Position numbers and translations under genes: made by a program
Part shown: positions 1 through 5,038 of the stretch, piece by piece
Layout of the letters: the number at the start of each line of letters is the position of its first letter
How positions within the stretch are numbered: position 1 is the first letter of the stretch
Assembly: GCA_902489295.1 (NCBI GenBank)
Contig: CABTZM010000151.1
Span: 1-5,038, forward strand
From: an uncultured Collinsella sp.
GTDB taxonomy: Bacteria; Actinomycetota; Coriobacteriia; Coriobacteriales; Coriobacteriaceae
Length of the DNA stretch: 5,038 nt
Reading direction: 5' to 3'
The notes under the pieces: model-generated
The model's input: only the letters and a program-made list of their open reading frames with translations
Databases searched by the model: none
Told to the model about the DNA's origin: nothing

Positions 1-2211
1 GGAAATGCCCATCTTGGACATGATGGAGACGATGCCGGCGGTCGCAGCCTTGTTGTAGTTGGCGATGCCCTGCTCGGCCGTCACGTCCAGGTCGCCGTGC
101 GCCGCCAGATCGCGGATGCACGCATGTGCGTTGTACGGATAGATGCCGCTCGCGGAGTAGCCCACCAGTGCCGCAAAGTCGTGCGGAGACACGGCGTCGC
201 CGCACTCCACCACAATATCGGCAAAGGTACGCACGCCGGCGCGGATCAGGTGGTTGTGCACGCAGCCCACGGCGAGCAGCGAGGGCACAGGGACCTCGCC
301 CACCGCAGCACGGTCGCTCAGCACCACAATGTTCACGCCGTCGCGGACCGCAGCCTCAACGTCCTCGGCAAGCTGTTTGAGCGCAGCCTGCAGCGCGCCC
401 TCGCCGGCATCGCGGCGGTAGACGGCACGGAAACGGCGGGTCTTAAAGCCAACACGGTCGATGGCGCAGATGCGGTCAAACTCCCCCTCGTTGAGCAGCG
501 GGCGCTCCAAGCGCACCAGCTGGCAGGCCGTACGGGAATCCTCGAGCAGGTTGCCGTGGTTGCCCAGGTAGAGCGTGGTCGAAGTCACCATGTGCTCGCG
601 CAGGGCATCGATCGGAGGATTCGTGACCTGGGCGAACAGCTGATAGAAGTAGTCAAAGAACGAACGCGTCTTCTTTGACAGGCAGGCCAGCGGCGCGTCG
701 ATACCCATCGAAGCGAGCGGGGCCTTGCCCTGCTGGGCCATGGGACGCACGACCTCGTCGACGTCATCCCAGTGATAGCCGAGCTTGGCCATGCGCACGG
801 CCGAGGACACCTCGGCATCCTCGGCGGGCGCGGGCGCGGCGGGCTCATCGAGCGCGTCGACGGTCAGCGTCTCCTCGGCAATCCAATCACGGTAGGGCTT
901 TTCCTTGGCGTAACGGGCGCGCAGCTCGTCGTTGTAGATCACGCGGCCGCGGGCAAAGTCGACCTCGAGCATCTGACCCGGTCCCAAGCAGCCGCTCGTC
1001 AGGATGTTCTCGGGGCGCACCTCGATGGTGCCCACCTCGCTCGCCAGCATAAAGCGGCCGTCGCGCGTCACGTAGTAGCGAGCCGGGCGCAGGCCGTTAC
1101 GGTCGAGGGCGGCGCCCAGAGTACGGCCGTCGGTAAAGGCGATAGCGGCAGGACCGTCCCACGGCTCCATGAGCATGGACTGGTAGGCGTCGTAGGCGCG
1201 GCGCTCCTCACTCAGGCTGTCGTTGTGGTCCCACGGCTCGGGCAGCAACATGGACGCGGCACGCGTGAGCGGACGACCGTTCATGACCAAAAACTCAAGC
1301 ACGTTGTCCAGAATCGCGGAGTCGGAACCCTCGCGGTTGATGATGGGCATCACGCGCTCAAGATCGTGCTGCAGCACGGGGCTGTACAGGTTGGGCTCGC
1401 GGGCGCGAATCCAGTTGACGTTGCCCTTGAGGGTGTTGATCTCGCCGTTGTGAATGATAAAGCGGTTGGGGTGCGCACGCTCCCAGCTGGGCGTGGTGTT
1501 GGTGGAGTAGCGCGAGTGGACGAGCGCCACGGCCGTTTTGACGGCGGCGTCGTTGAGGTCGATGAAGAAGCGGCGCATCTGCGTGGCGACGAGCATGCCC
1601 TTGTACACGATGGTGCGCGAGCTCATGGAGCACACATAGAAGATCTTGTCGCGCAGGGCAAACCCTGCGTCGGCCTTTTTTTCGATGGTGCGGCGGCACA
1701 CGTACAGGCGACGCTCGAAGGCATCGCCGGCGGGCGTGTCGTCGGGGCGGCCCAGGAAGGCCTGCAGGATGGTGGGCATGCAGGCACGCGCCGTCTCGCC
1801 CAGGTCGTGCGGATCGACCGGCACCTCACGCCAAAAGAGCAGCGGCACGCCGGCCTCGGCGCAACCCTCCTCAAACACGCGGCGGGCATCCTCTACGCCC
1901 TTGTCATCCTGCGGAAAGAACAGCATGGCCACACCATAGTCGCCCTCTGCCGGCAGAATCTGGCCGCACTTTTGAGCCTCTTTGCGAAAAAAGTGATGCG
2001 GAACCTGGAACAGGATACCGGCACCGTCGCCGGTGTTCTTCTCGAGTCCCGTGCCGCCGCGGTGCTCCAAGTTGACCAGAATGGACAGCGCGTCGTCCAG
2101 AATCTGGTGATGGCGCTCGCCGTTGATATCGGCAAGTGCGCCGATGCCGCATGCATCGTGGTCAAATTCGGGGCGATAAAGGCCCTGCTGCTGAGCGGAA
2201 TCTGCCTGCAT
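1..2211 (-). CDS. gltB: Glutamate synthase large subunit, N-terminal part (runs off the left edge)
   Basis: Glutamate synthase makes two glutamates from glutamine and 2-oxoglutarate; the large subunit releases ammonia from glutamine and channels it to an FMN site. The frame is open for 737 codons from the ATG at 2211-2209 to the window edge. Cys21 in HDACGIG is the expected N-terminal nucleophile, exposed after removal of a 20-residue propeptide. VHSRYSTNTTPSW (His232 to Thr239 core) and AHPNRF...HNGEIN (247-259) are class-II amidotransferase signatures. An acidic Ala/Pro-rich linker (about 454-470) leads into the central domain, with SMGIDAPLACLS and QVTNPPID (528-535). The visible protein ends at KMGIS, just where the FMN-binding domain should begin, so that domain and the Fe-S cysteines lie outside. 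The family is usually about 1,500 residues, so roughly half is here. There is no frameshift. A strong Shine-Dalgarno sequence fixes the start. The small subunit gene (gltD) is not visible. Identity is near certain from the motifs. Confidence 0.97.
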   Translation of the reverse strand, partial: MQADSAQQQGLYRPEFDHDACGIGALADINGERHHQILDDALSILVNLEHRGGTGLEKNTGDGAGILFQVPHHFFRKEAQKCGQILPAEGDYGVAMLFFPQDDKGVEDARRVFEEGCAEAGVPLLFWREVPVDPHDLGETARACMPTILQAFLGRPDDTPAGDAFERRLYVCRRTIEKKADAGFALRDKIFYVCSMSSRTIVYKGMLVATQMRRFFIDLNDAAVKTAVALVHSRYSTNTTPSWERAHPNRFIIHNGEINTLKGNVNWIRAREPNLYSPVLQHDLERVMPIINREGSDSAILDNVLEFLVMNGRPLTRAASMLLPEPWDHNDSLSEERRAYDAYQSMLMEPWDGPAAIAFTDGRTLGAALDRNGLRPARYYVTRDGRFMLASEVGTIEVRPENILTSGCLGPGQMLEVDFARGRVIYNDELRARYAKEKPYRDWIAEETLTVDALDEPAAPAPAEDAEVSSAVRMAKLGYHWDDVDEVVRPMAQQGKAPLASMGIDAPLACLSKKTRSFFDYFYQLFAQVTNPPIDALREHMVTSTTLYLGNHGNLLEDSRTACQLVRLERPLLNEGEFDRICAIDRVGFKTRRFRAVYRRDAGEGALQAALKQLAEDVEAAVRDGVNIVVLSDRAAVGEVPVPSLLAVGCVHNHLIRAGVRTFADIVVECGDAVSPHDFAALVGYSASGIYPYNAHACIRDLAAHGDLDVTAEQGIANYNKAATAGIVSIMSKMGIS

Positions 2212-2216
2212 CGCGA

Positions 2217-2225
2217 TCCTCCCCT
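2217..2225 (-). promoter_or_regulatory. Ribosome binding site of gltB
   Basis: Read on the minus strand this is AGGGGAGGA, ending five bases before the ATG at 2211-2209. It decides the start: the encoded protein then begins 20 residues before the catalytic Cys21, a normal propeptide length for this family. Confidence 0.85.
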
Positions 2226-2291
2226 AGATATTTAGACAGTCACTTGAATAGGCATAGTAGGAGCATCGCCGGCCCGTTGTGTTTCCCACCC

Positions 2292-2301
2292 GTTTCGAAA
2301 C
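2292..2301. promoter_or_regulatory. Perfect 10-bp palindrome upstream of gltB, possible operator
   Basis: GTTTCGAAAC is a perfect palindrome 81 bp upstream of the gltB start codon, within its likely promoter/leader region. Short AT-flanked palindromes at this spot are often repressor or activator sites, but I do not recognise the sequence as any known operator and only one copy is seen. This is inference. Confidence 0.25.
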
Positions 2302-2311
2302 AATCGCGTAA

Positions 2312-2410
2312 CGCACGCCCTACGAGTGGGTGCCGCAGGTTGAGCATGCACCCGAGGTGTCGATTGAGCTCATCGACAACGCCACCTTCCGCGTGCCGGG
2401 CGGTCTGTAA
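2312..2410 (+). pseudogene. Orphan C-terminal coding tail, probable gene remnant
   Basis: A 32-codon open stretch follows an in-frame TAA at 2309-2311 and ends at TAA 2408-2410. The peptide begins RTPYEWVPQVEHAPEV, continues with SIELIDNATF and ends RVPGGL. Of the 29 codons from TAC (2321), 24 end in G or C, and the residue mix is that of a folded protein, unlike the AT-richer DNA on either side. There is no ATG in frame; a GTG at 2330 has no Shine-Dalgarno sequence. An inverted repeat begins 17 bp after the stop, as also happens after the transporter gene at 4726. I read it as the 3' end of a gene whose body was deleted. I do not recognise the family. It could instead be a tiny gene or chance; the minus-strand reading frame over the same DNA (2240-2443) looks like a shadow. 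Confidence 0.4.
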
Positions 2411-2427
2411 GCTCACTGCATCTAACA

Positions 2428-2482
2428 TCTCAATCTGTAACACCTAGGCCCAATTTCCATCCCTAGTTGTTACAGATCGAGA
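2428..2482 (+). repeat. 55-bp imperfect inverted repeat, copy 1
   Basis: Arms 2428-2449 and 2461-2482 pair at 19 of 22 positions around an 11-base loop (2450-2460). The left arm carries TCTCAATCTGTAACA and the right arm TGTTACAGATCGAGA; an inner CTAGG also pairs. The copy lies between the remnant stop (2410) and the gpmA promoter. It matches the copy at 4835-4889 at about 46 of 55 positions with no gaps. There is no T-run after either side of the hairpin, so it is not a classical intrinsic terminator, and no transposase lies nearby. Confidence 0.9.
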
Positions 2483-2539
2483 CATTTCGGCAGCCCCCTT
2501 CACCATCCCATTCAAATACAACAATTTTGTTAGTCTTGG

Positions 2540-2568
2540 TTAACTTTTTAGCATAAAACGGGTATCCT
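2540..2568 (+). promoter_or_regulatory. Candidate sigma-70-type promoter of gpmA
   Basis: TTAACT (2540-2545) and TATCCT (2563-2568) are 17 bp apart, each matching consensus at four of six positions, in the most AT-rich stretch of the region. Transcription would start near 2575, giving a leader of about 45 bases. An overlapping alternative is TTGTTA (2527-2532) with TAGCAT (2549-2554), spaced 16 bp. The assignment is by eye. Confidence 0.4.
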
Positions 2569-2586
2569 TTGCGGCGTCAAGCAAAC

Positions 2587-2603
2587 GGCACGCACACCGT
2601 GCC
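2587..2603 (+). promoter_or_regulatory. Leader hairpin just before the gpmA ribosome binding site
   Basis: GGCACG (2587-2592) and CGTGCC (2598-2603) form a perfect six-pair stem with a five-base loop. It ends five bases before the Shine-Dalgarno sequence. Such a stem near the mRNA 5' end could affect stability or ribosome loading. There is no T-run, so it is not a terminator, and no riboswitch fold is recognised. Confidence 0.45.
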
Positions 2604-2608
2604 AGATC

Positions 2609-2615
2609 AAGGAGG
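2609..2615 (+). promoter_or_regulatory. Ribosome binding site of gpmA
   Basis: AAGGAGG lies five bases before the ATG at 2621. It selects this start over the second in-frame ATG at 2648 (Met10), which lacks such a site, even though the family's conserved sequence begins near Met10. Confidence 0.85.
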
Positions 2616-2620
2616 CCCCT

Positions 2621-3394
2621 ATGGCGCACCAAGCAGACCAGCAGACGATGCAACTCGTCCTTATCCGTCACGGAGAGTCCGAGTGGAACAAGCTCAACCT
2701 GTTCACCGGCTGGACCGATGTCGAGCTCACCGACACGGGCCGCGAAGAGGCGGCGGCAGGCGGCCGCGTCCTCAAAGAAGCCGGTTTCGACTTTGACGTC
2801 TGCTACACTTCGCGCCTCAAGCGCGCGATCCACACCCTCAACATCGTGCTCGGCCAAATGGATCGCGAGTGGTTGCCCGTCATCAAATCCTGGAAGCTCA
2901 ACGAGCGCCACTACGGTGCGTTGCAGGGTCTCAACAAGGCCGATGCCGCCGCGGAGCACGACGACGAACAGGTGCTCATCTGGCGCCGCTCCTTCGATGT
3001 CTGCCCGCCGGCACTCGAGCCGGACGACGCGCGCGACCCCCACACCCAGGAGCAATACCGCGACATCGCGCCCGACCAGCTGCCCTATACCGAGTGCCTC
3101 AAGGACACGATCGCCCGCGCCTGGCCTTATTTCGAAGACGAGATTCGCCCCCAGATGCTCGCCGGCAAGCGCGTACTCATCGCCGCACACGGCAACTCCC
3201 TGCGCTCACTCGTCTTGAAGCTCGAGCACCTCACGCCCGAGGAGATCCTCAAGGTCAACATCCCCACCGGCGTGCCGCTCGTCTACACCTTCGACACCGA
3301 TTTCAACGTCCTCGACAAGCGCTACATCGGCGACCCGGCGACCATCGCCGCCAAGATCGACGCCGTGGCCAATCAGGGCAAAGCGCACAAGTAG
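2621..3394 (+). CDS. gpmA: 2,3-bisphosphoglycerate-dependent phosphoglycerate mutase
   Basis: This cytoplasmic enzyme interconverts 3- and 2-phosphoglycerate in glycolysis and gluconeogenesis through a phosphohistidine. The 257-residue protein has the histidine-phosphatase fold signature LIRHGESEWN with the phosphorylated His17, the FTGWTDVELTDTGREEA segment typical of the cofactor-dependent mutase, TSRLKRAIHT (63-72), the catalytic acid Glu95 in LNERHYGALQG, and the second catalytic His190 in AAHGNSLRSLV. WRRSFDVCPPAL (121-132) and the late KVNIPTGVPLVY (211-222) are also family hallmarks, and they separate it from the broader phosphatases. The length is slightly above the usual 230-250 because of about nine extra N-terminal residues (MAHQADQQT), supported by the ribosome binding site. 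It has its own promoter candidate. No terminator follows, and the transporter gene starts 75 bp on. This type does not use manganese, unlike the independent (GpmI) enzyme. Identity is near certain. Confidence 0.98.
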   Translation: MAHQADQQTMQLVLIRHGESEWNKLNLFTGWTDVELTDTGREEAAAGGRVLKEAGFDFDVCYTSRLKRAIHTLNIVLGQMDREWLPVIKSWKLNERHYGALQGLNKADAAAEHDDEQVLIWRRSFDVCPPALEPDDARDPHTQEQYRDIAPDQLPYTECLKDTIARAWPYFEDEIRPQMLAGKRVLIAAHGNSLRSLVLKLEHLTPEEILKVNIPTGVPLVYTFDTDFNVLDKRYIGDPATIAAKIDAVANQGKAHK

Positions 3395-3457
3395 CCCCAA
3401 CCCAAATCCGACGCGTGGCGCCGCACGACCCAGATGCGACGTCACGCCGCCCATACG

Positions 3458-3463
3458 CAGGAG
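3458..3463 (+). promoter_or_regulatory. Ribosome binding site of the Nramp transporter gene
   Basis: CAGGAG ends six bases before the ATG at 3470. The upstream in-frame ATG at 3434 has no Shine-Dalgarno sequence and would add twelve non-family residues, so 3470 is the better start. Confidence 0.7.
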
Positions 3464-3469
3464 CGCACC

Positions 3470-4726
3470 ATGCTCAACCATCTCAAACAACATTTTGGCT
3501 CCCGACGCACCGGTGGTCACGGAGGCCTAGACATTGCGCGGCATATCGGCCCCGGGCTGCTCGTGACCGTCGGCTTTATCGACCCGGGCAACTGGGCCTC
3601 CAATATGGCCGCGGGCTCGCAGTTTGGCTACGCGCTGCTGTGGATCGTCACGCTGTCCACGATTATGCTCATTGTGCTGCAGCACAACGCGGCGCACCTG
3701 GGTATCGCCACGGGCGCCTGCCTTGCCGAGGCCACGACACGTTACCTCCCCCGCTTCGTTGGACGCACGGTACTCGCCAGTGCCTATCTCGCGACTGTCG
3801 CCACCGCCATGGCCGAAGTCCTGGGTGGCGCGATTGCCCTTCAAATGCTCTTTGGGCTGCCCGTGCGCGCGGGCTGCGTCATCATGGCGGCAGTATCGAT
3901 GGCGATGCTCATGACGAACTCCTACAAGCATGCCGAACGCTGGATCATCGCCTTCGTCGGCGTGATAGGACTCTCGTTTTTGGCCGAGCTTGCACTAGTC
4001 AAGGTCGACTGGCCGCAAGCCGCCGCAAGCTGGATCACGCCCAGTATGCCCACTGGCTCTGCCGCGATTATCGTGAGTGTCCTGGGTGCGGTCGTAATGC
4101 CCCACAACCTTTTTCTGCACTCCGAGGTCATCCAATCCATGCACTTCGAAGGCCAAGGCGAGCAAGTTATCGAAGAACGCTTGCGCTACGAGCTCTTTGA
4201 CACGCTCTTTTCGATGGGCGTGGGCTGGGCAATCAACTCGGCCATGGTCATCCTTGCCGCAACGACCTTCTTTGCGCACGGCATGGTCGTAGACGACCTC
4301 GCCGTCGCAGCGGCCACGCTCTCCCCCATTCTGGGCCCGGCAAGCTCGACCATCTTTGCCGTGGCGCTGCTGTTTGCGGGCCTCTCGAGTAGTGTGACGG
4401 CGGGTATGGCGGCGGGCACCATCACCGCGGGCATGTTCGACGAGGAATACGACATACACGACCGACATTCCTCGATCGGGGTGGCGGCCTGTTTCGTCGG
4501 CGCAGTGGCGGCGTGCTTGGTCGTCCCGAATCCTTTTGAGGGTCTCATTTGGAGTCAGGCACTGCTGTCGCTTCAGCTGCCGATTACGGTCTTTGTGCTC
4601 ATACGACTCACCAGTTCGCCCCGCGTCATGGGTAAATACGCCAACTCGCGCCCGCTCAACGCGCTGCTCGTAGGGATCGGTGTCATCGTGACGATTCTCG
4701 ATGTCGTGTTGTTGACAGGGATGTAA
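3470..4726 (+). CDS. mntH: Nramp-family divalent metal transporter (Mn2+/Fe2+, MntH-like)
   Basis: The family moves Mn2+ or Fe2+ into the cell with protons across the cytoplasmic membrane. The 418-residue product has about eleven hydrophobic segments (roughly 27-48, 52-73, 99-128, 133-149, 157-178, 197-218, 243-268, 291-320, 335-353, 357-380, 396-416). The metal site is intact: Asp38 and Asn41 in FIDPGN of segment 1, Ala207 and Met210 in GAVVMPHN of segment 6 with His212, and Gln363 in SQALLSLQLP of segment 10. The methionine argues for transition metals and against the magnesium branch. The usual AGQSST...GT.AGQ..M.GF signature around segment 8 is altered to AGLSSSVTAGMAAG...AGMF (303-323), which I recall from a branch common in anaerobes, though I cannot verify that here. 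It begins 75 bp after gpmA with no promoter or manganese riboswitch visible, so read-through from gpmA is likely. Two inverted repeats follow. The family is certain; the metal is inferred. Confidence 0.95.
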   Translation: MLNHLKQHFGSRRTGGHGGLDIARHIGPGLLVTVGFIDPGNWASNMAAGSQFGYALLWIVTLSTIMLIVLQHNAAHLGIATGACLAEATTRYLPRFVGRTVLASAYLATVATAMAEVLGGAIALQMLFGLPVRAGCVIMAAVSMAMLMTNSYKHAERWIIAFVGVIGLSFLAELALVKVDWPQAAASWITPSMPTGSAAIIVSVLGAVVMPHNLFLHSEVIQSMHFEGQGEQVIEERLRYELFDTLFSMGVGWAINSAMVILAATTFFAHGMVVDDLAVAAATLSPILGPASSTIFAVALLFAGLSSSVTAGMAAGTITAGMFDEEYDIHDRHSSIGVAACFVGAVAACLVVPNPFEGLIWSQALLSLQLPITVFVLIRLTSSPRVMGKYANSRPLNALLVGIGVIVTILDVVLLTGM

Positions 4727-4754
4727 TGGGGCGGGACACCTACCCAGGCAAATG

Positions 4755-4809
4755 TCTCGATCTGTAACAGGAAGACCCGCTTTTGATGTCTAGATGTTAC
4801 AGATCGAGA
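4755..4809 (+). repeat. 55-bp imperfect inverted repeat, copy 2
   Basis: Arms 4755-4776 and 4788-4809 pair at 19 of 22 positions, including 15 consecutive pairs (TCTCGATCTGTAACA with TGTTACAGATCGAGA) and an inner AGAC/GTCT, around an 11-base loop (4777-4787). Pairing extends outward by AATG (4751-4754) and CATT (4811-4814) across one bulged base. It begins 28 bp after the transporter stop codon. It is about 46/55 identical to copy 3, without gaps. Confidence 0.92.
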
Positions 4810-4834
4810 TCATTCCGAGGGATAGCTCCGTTTG

Positions 4835-4889
4835 TCTCAATCTGTAACACGTAGACCCCGTTTTCACTGCTAGATGTTACAGATCGAGA
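4835..4889 (+). repeat. 55-bp imperfect inverted repeat, copy 3
   Basis: Arms 4835-4856 and 4868-4889 pair at 17 of 22 positions around an 11-base loop (4857-4867). Four further outer pairs, TTTG (4831-4834) with CAAA (4890-4893), lengthen the stem. It lies 25 bp after copy 2 in the same orientation: the loop side reads CCC then TTTT on the plus strand in both, and CTAG precedes the right arm. No T-run follows on either strand. Confidence 0.92.
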
Positions 4890-4956
4890 CAAAAGGTCGG
4901 CCGGACTTACGACAGACAGGATCGGCTAGCAGCAGCCGTGATCCCTTGAGGACAGA

Positions 4957-4994
4957 GAAAAAGGGCCCCGGCCGAGAAATCGACCCGGGCCCCT
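4957..4994 (-). terminator. Rho-independent terminator, minus strand
   Basis: On the minus strand AGGGGCCCGG (4994-4985) pairs with CCGGGGCCCT (4971-4962) at nine of ten positions; a CGA/TCG mini-stem closes the top. It is followed directly by a T-run (complement of the A-run at 4958-4962). The T-run is on one side only, so it ends transcripts moving leftward, from a gene beyond the right edge. Confidence 0.85.
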
Positions 4995-5012
4995 GGACAG
5001 AGCTATGTGTTG

Positions 5013-5038
5013 CTACAAGCCGGGGGCCTGCGAGGTAC
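5013..5038 (-). CDS. Probable 3' end of an unidentified minus-strand gene
   Basis: In one minus-strand frame the last codons read Thr-Ser-Gln-Ala-Pro-Gly-Leu followed by TAG (5015-5013). The stop lies 18 bp before the stem of the leftward terminator, the spacing expected for the end of a gene. Only seven complete sense codons are visible, so the product cannot be named. A second frame closes at 5005-5003 and could equally be the real end, and a non-coding RNA ending at the terminator is also possible. Confidence 0.3.

Larger units (their letters stand above)
2212..2620. other. Divergent intergenic region between gltB and gpmA
   Basis: 409 bp with no full-length gene. From left to right it holds the gltB leader (2212-2310, AT-richer, with a 10-bp palindrome at 2292-2301), an orphan coding-like stretch (2312-2410), an inverted repeat (2428-2482), and an AT-rich promoter stretch plus leader hairpin for gpmA (about 2515-2608). 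On the minus strand the only -10-like hexamers in the gltB leader (TACTAT at 2259-2254 and TAAATA at 2234-2229) have no good -35 at 16-18 bp, so I do not place the gltB promoter. Confidence 0.8.
4727..5012. other. Intergenic region with tandem inverted repeats and a leftward terminator
   Basis: 286 bp without a gene. It carries two tandem copies of the inverted repeat (4755-4809 and 4835-4889), a weaker hairpin at 4919-4944 (GGATC-GGCT pairing with AGCC-GTGATCC, six-base loop, two-base bulge) and a minus-strand intrinsic terminator (4958-4994). The layout suits a convergent junction between the plus-strand transporter gene and a minus-strand gene entering from the right. Confidence 0.75.

Noticed and set aside
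772..2235. Plus-strand 487-codon open frame
   Set aside because: It is antisense to gltB, whose protein shows continuous family motifs over the same bases. Long antisense frames are expected in GC-rich genes, and this translation is low in order and has no recognisable domain.
2240..2443. Minus-strand 67-codon open frame upstream of gltB
   Set aside because: It overlaps the inverted-repeat left arm and the coding-like plus-strand stretch at 2312-2410. The start lies inside the repeat and no family is recognisable.
2540..3190. Minus-strand 216-codon open frame opposite gpmA
   Set aside because: It lies antisense to a well-supported enzyme gene, shows no recognisable motif, and its 3' end runs into the gpmA promoter region.
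3434..3469. Twelve-residue upstream start for the transporter
   Set aside because: There is no Shine-Dalgarno sequence before 3434, while CAGGAG precedes the ATG at 3470 at good spacing, and the extra residues do not resemble the family.
3395..3469. Manganese riboswitch or MntR/Fur-type site before the transporter
   Set aside because: The gap is only 75 bp and I see neither the yybP-ykoY type fold nor an AT-rich palindromic metal-regulator box.
2869..4200. Plus-strand 443-codon open frame spanning gpmA and the transporter gene
   Set aside because: It overlaps two clear genes in another frame, and its Arg/Pro/His-rich translation is typical of a GC-rich shadow frame.
4755..4889. CRISPR-like array from the two tandem repeats
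   Set aside because: There are only two adjacent units, each internally palindromic over its full length, with a single 25-bp gap and no cas genes. This is a dispersed inverted repeat, not a repeat-spacer array.
4831..4893. Inverted repeats as classical intrinsic terminators
   Set aside because: The stems are AT-rich with internal mismatches and no T-run follows on either strand in any copy, unlike the clear terminator at 4957-4994.

Overview
The window reads as an ordinary chromosomal segment of a GC-rich bacterium. Most codons end in G or C, and each of the three main genes has its own Shine-Dalgarno sequence. A high-GC Gram-positive anaerobe of the Coriobacteriia/Collinsella type is my best guess. 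It rests on overall style and on the form of the Nramp transporter, not on a marker gene, so treat it as a weak inference.

Layout. (1) Positions 1-2211, minus strand: the N-terminal 737 residues of the large subunit of glutamate synthase (GltB). It holds the whole class-II glutamine amidotransferase domain and most of the central domain, and it runs off the left edge. (2) Positions 2212-2620: a 409-bp divergent intergenic region. It holds the GltB ribosome binding site and leader, a short plus-strand stretch that looks like the orphaned C-terminal tail of a lost gene (2312-2410), a 55-bp imperfect inverted repeat (2428-2482), and the promoter and leader hairpin of the next gene. (3) Positions 2621-3394, plus strand: 2,3-bisphosphoglycerate-dependent phosphoglycerate mutase (gpmA), complete. 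(4) Positions 3470-4726, plus strand: a complete Nramp-family manganese/iron transporter (MntH-like), 75 bp after gpmA with no visible promoter or terminator between, so the two may share a transcript. (5) Positions 4727-5038: two further copies of the 55-bp inverted repeat in tandem, then an intrinsic terminator facing left, then what is probably the last few codons of a minus-strand gene that lies beyond the right edge.

The genes serve central metabolism (ammonia assimilation, glycolysis) and metal uptake, and they do not form one pathway. The most unusual item is the repeat family. Three copies share the same 22-11-22 architecture, the same orientation and related loops, and two copies keep outer base pairs of different sequence. 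Each copy follows the stop codon of a plus-strand reading frame or the preceding copy of the repeat. No CRISPR array, transposase, tRNA, rRNA or recognisable riboswitch is visible.
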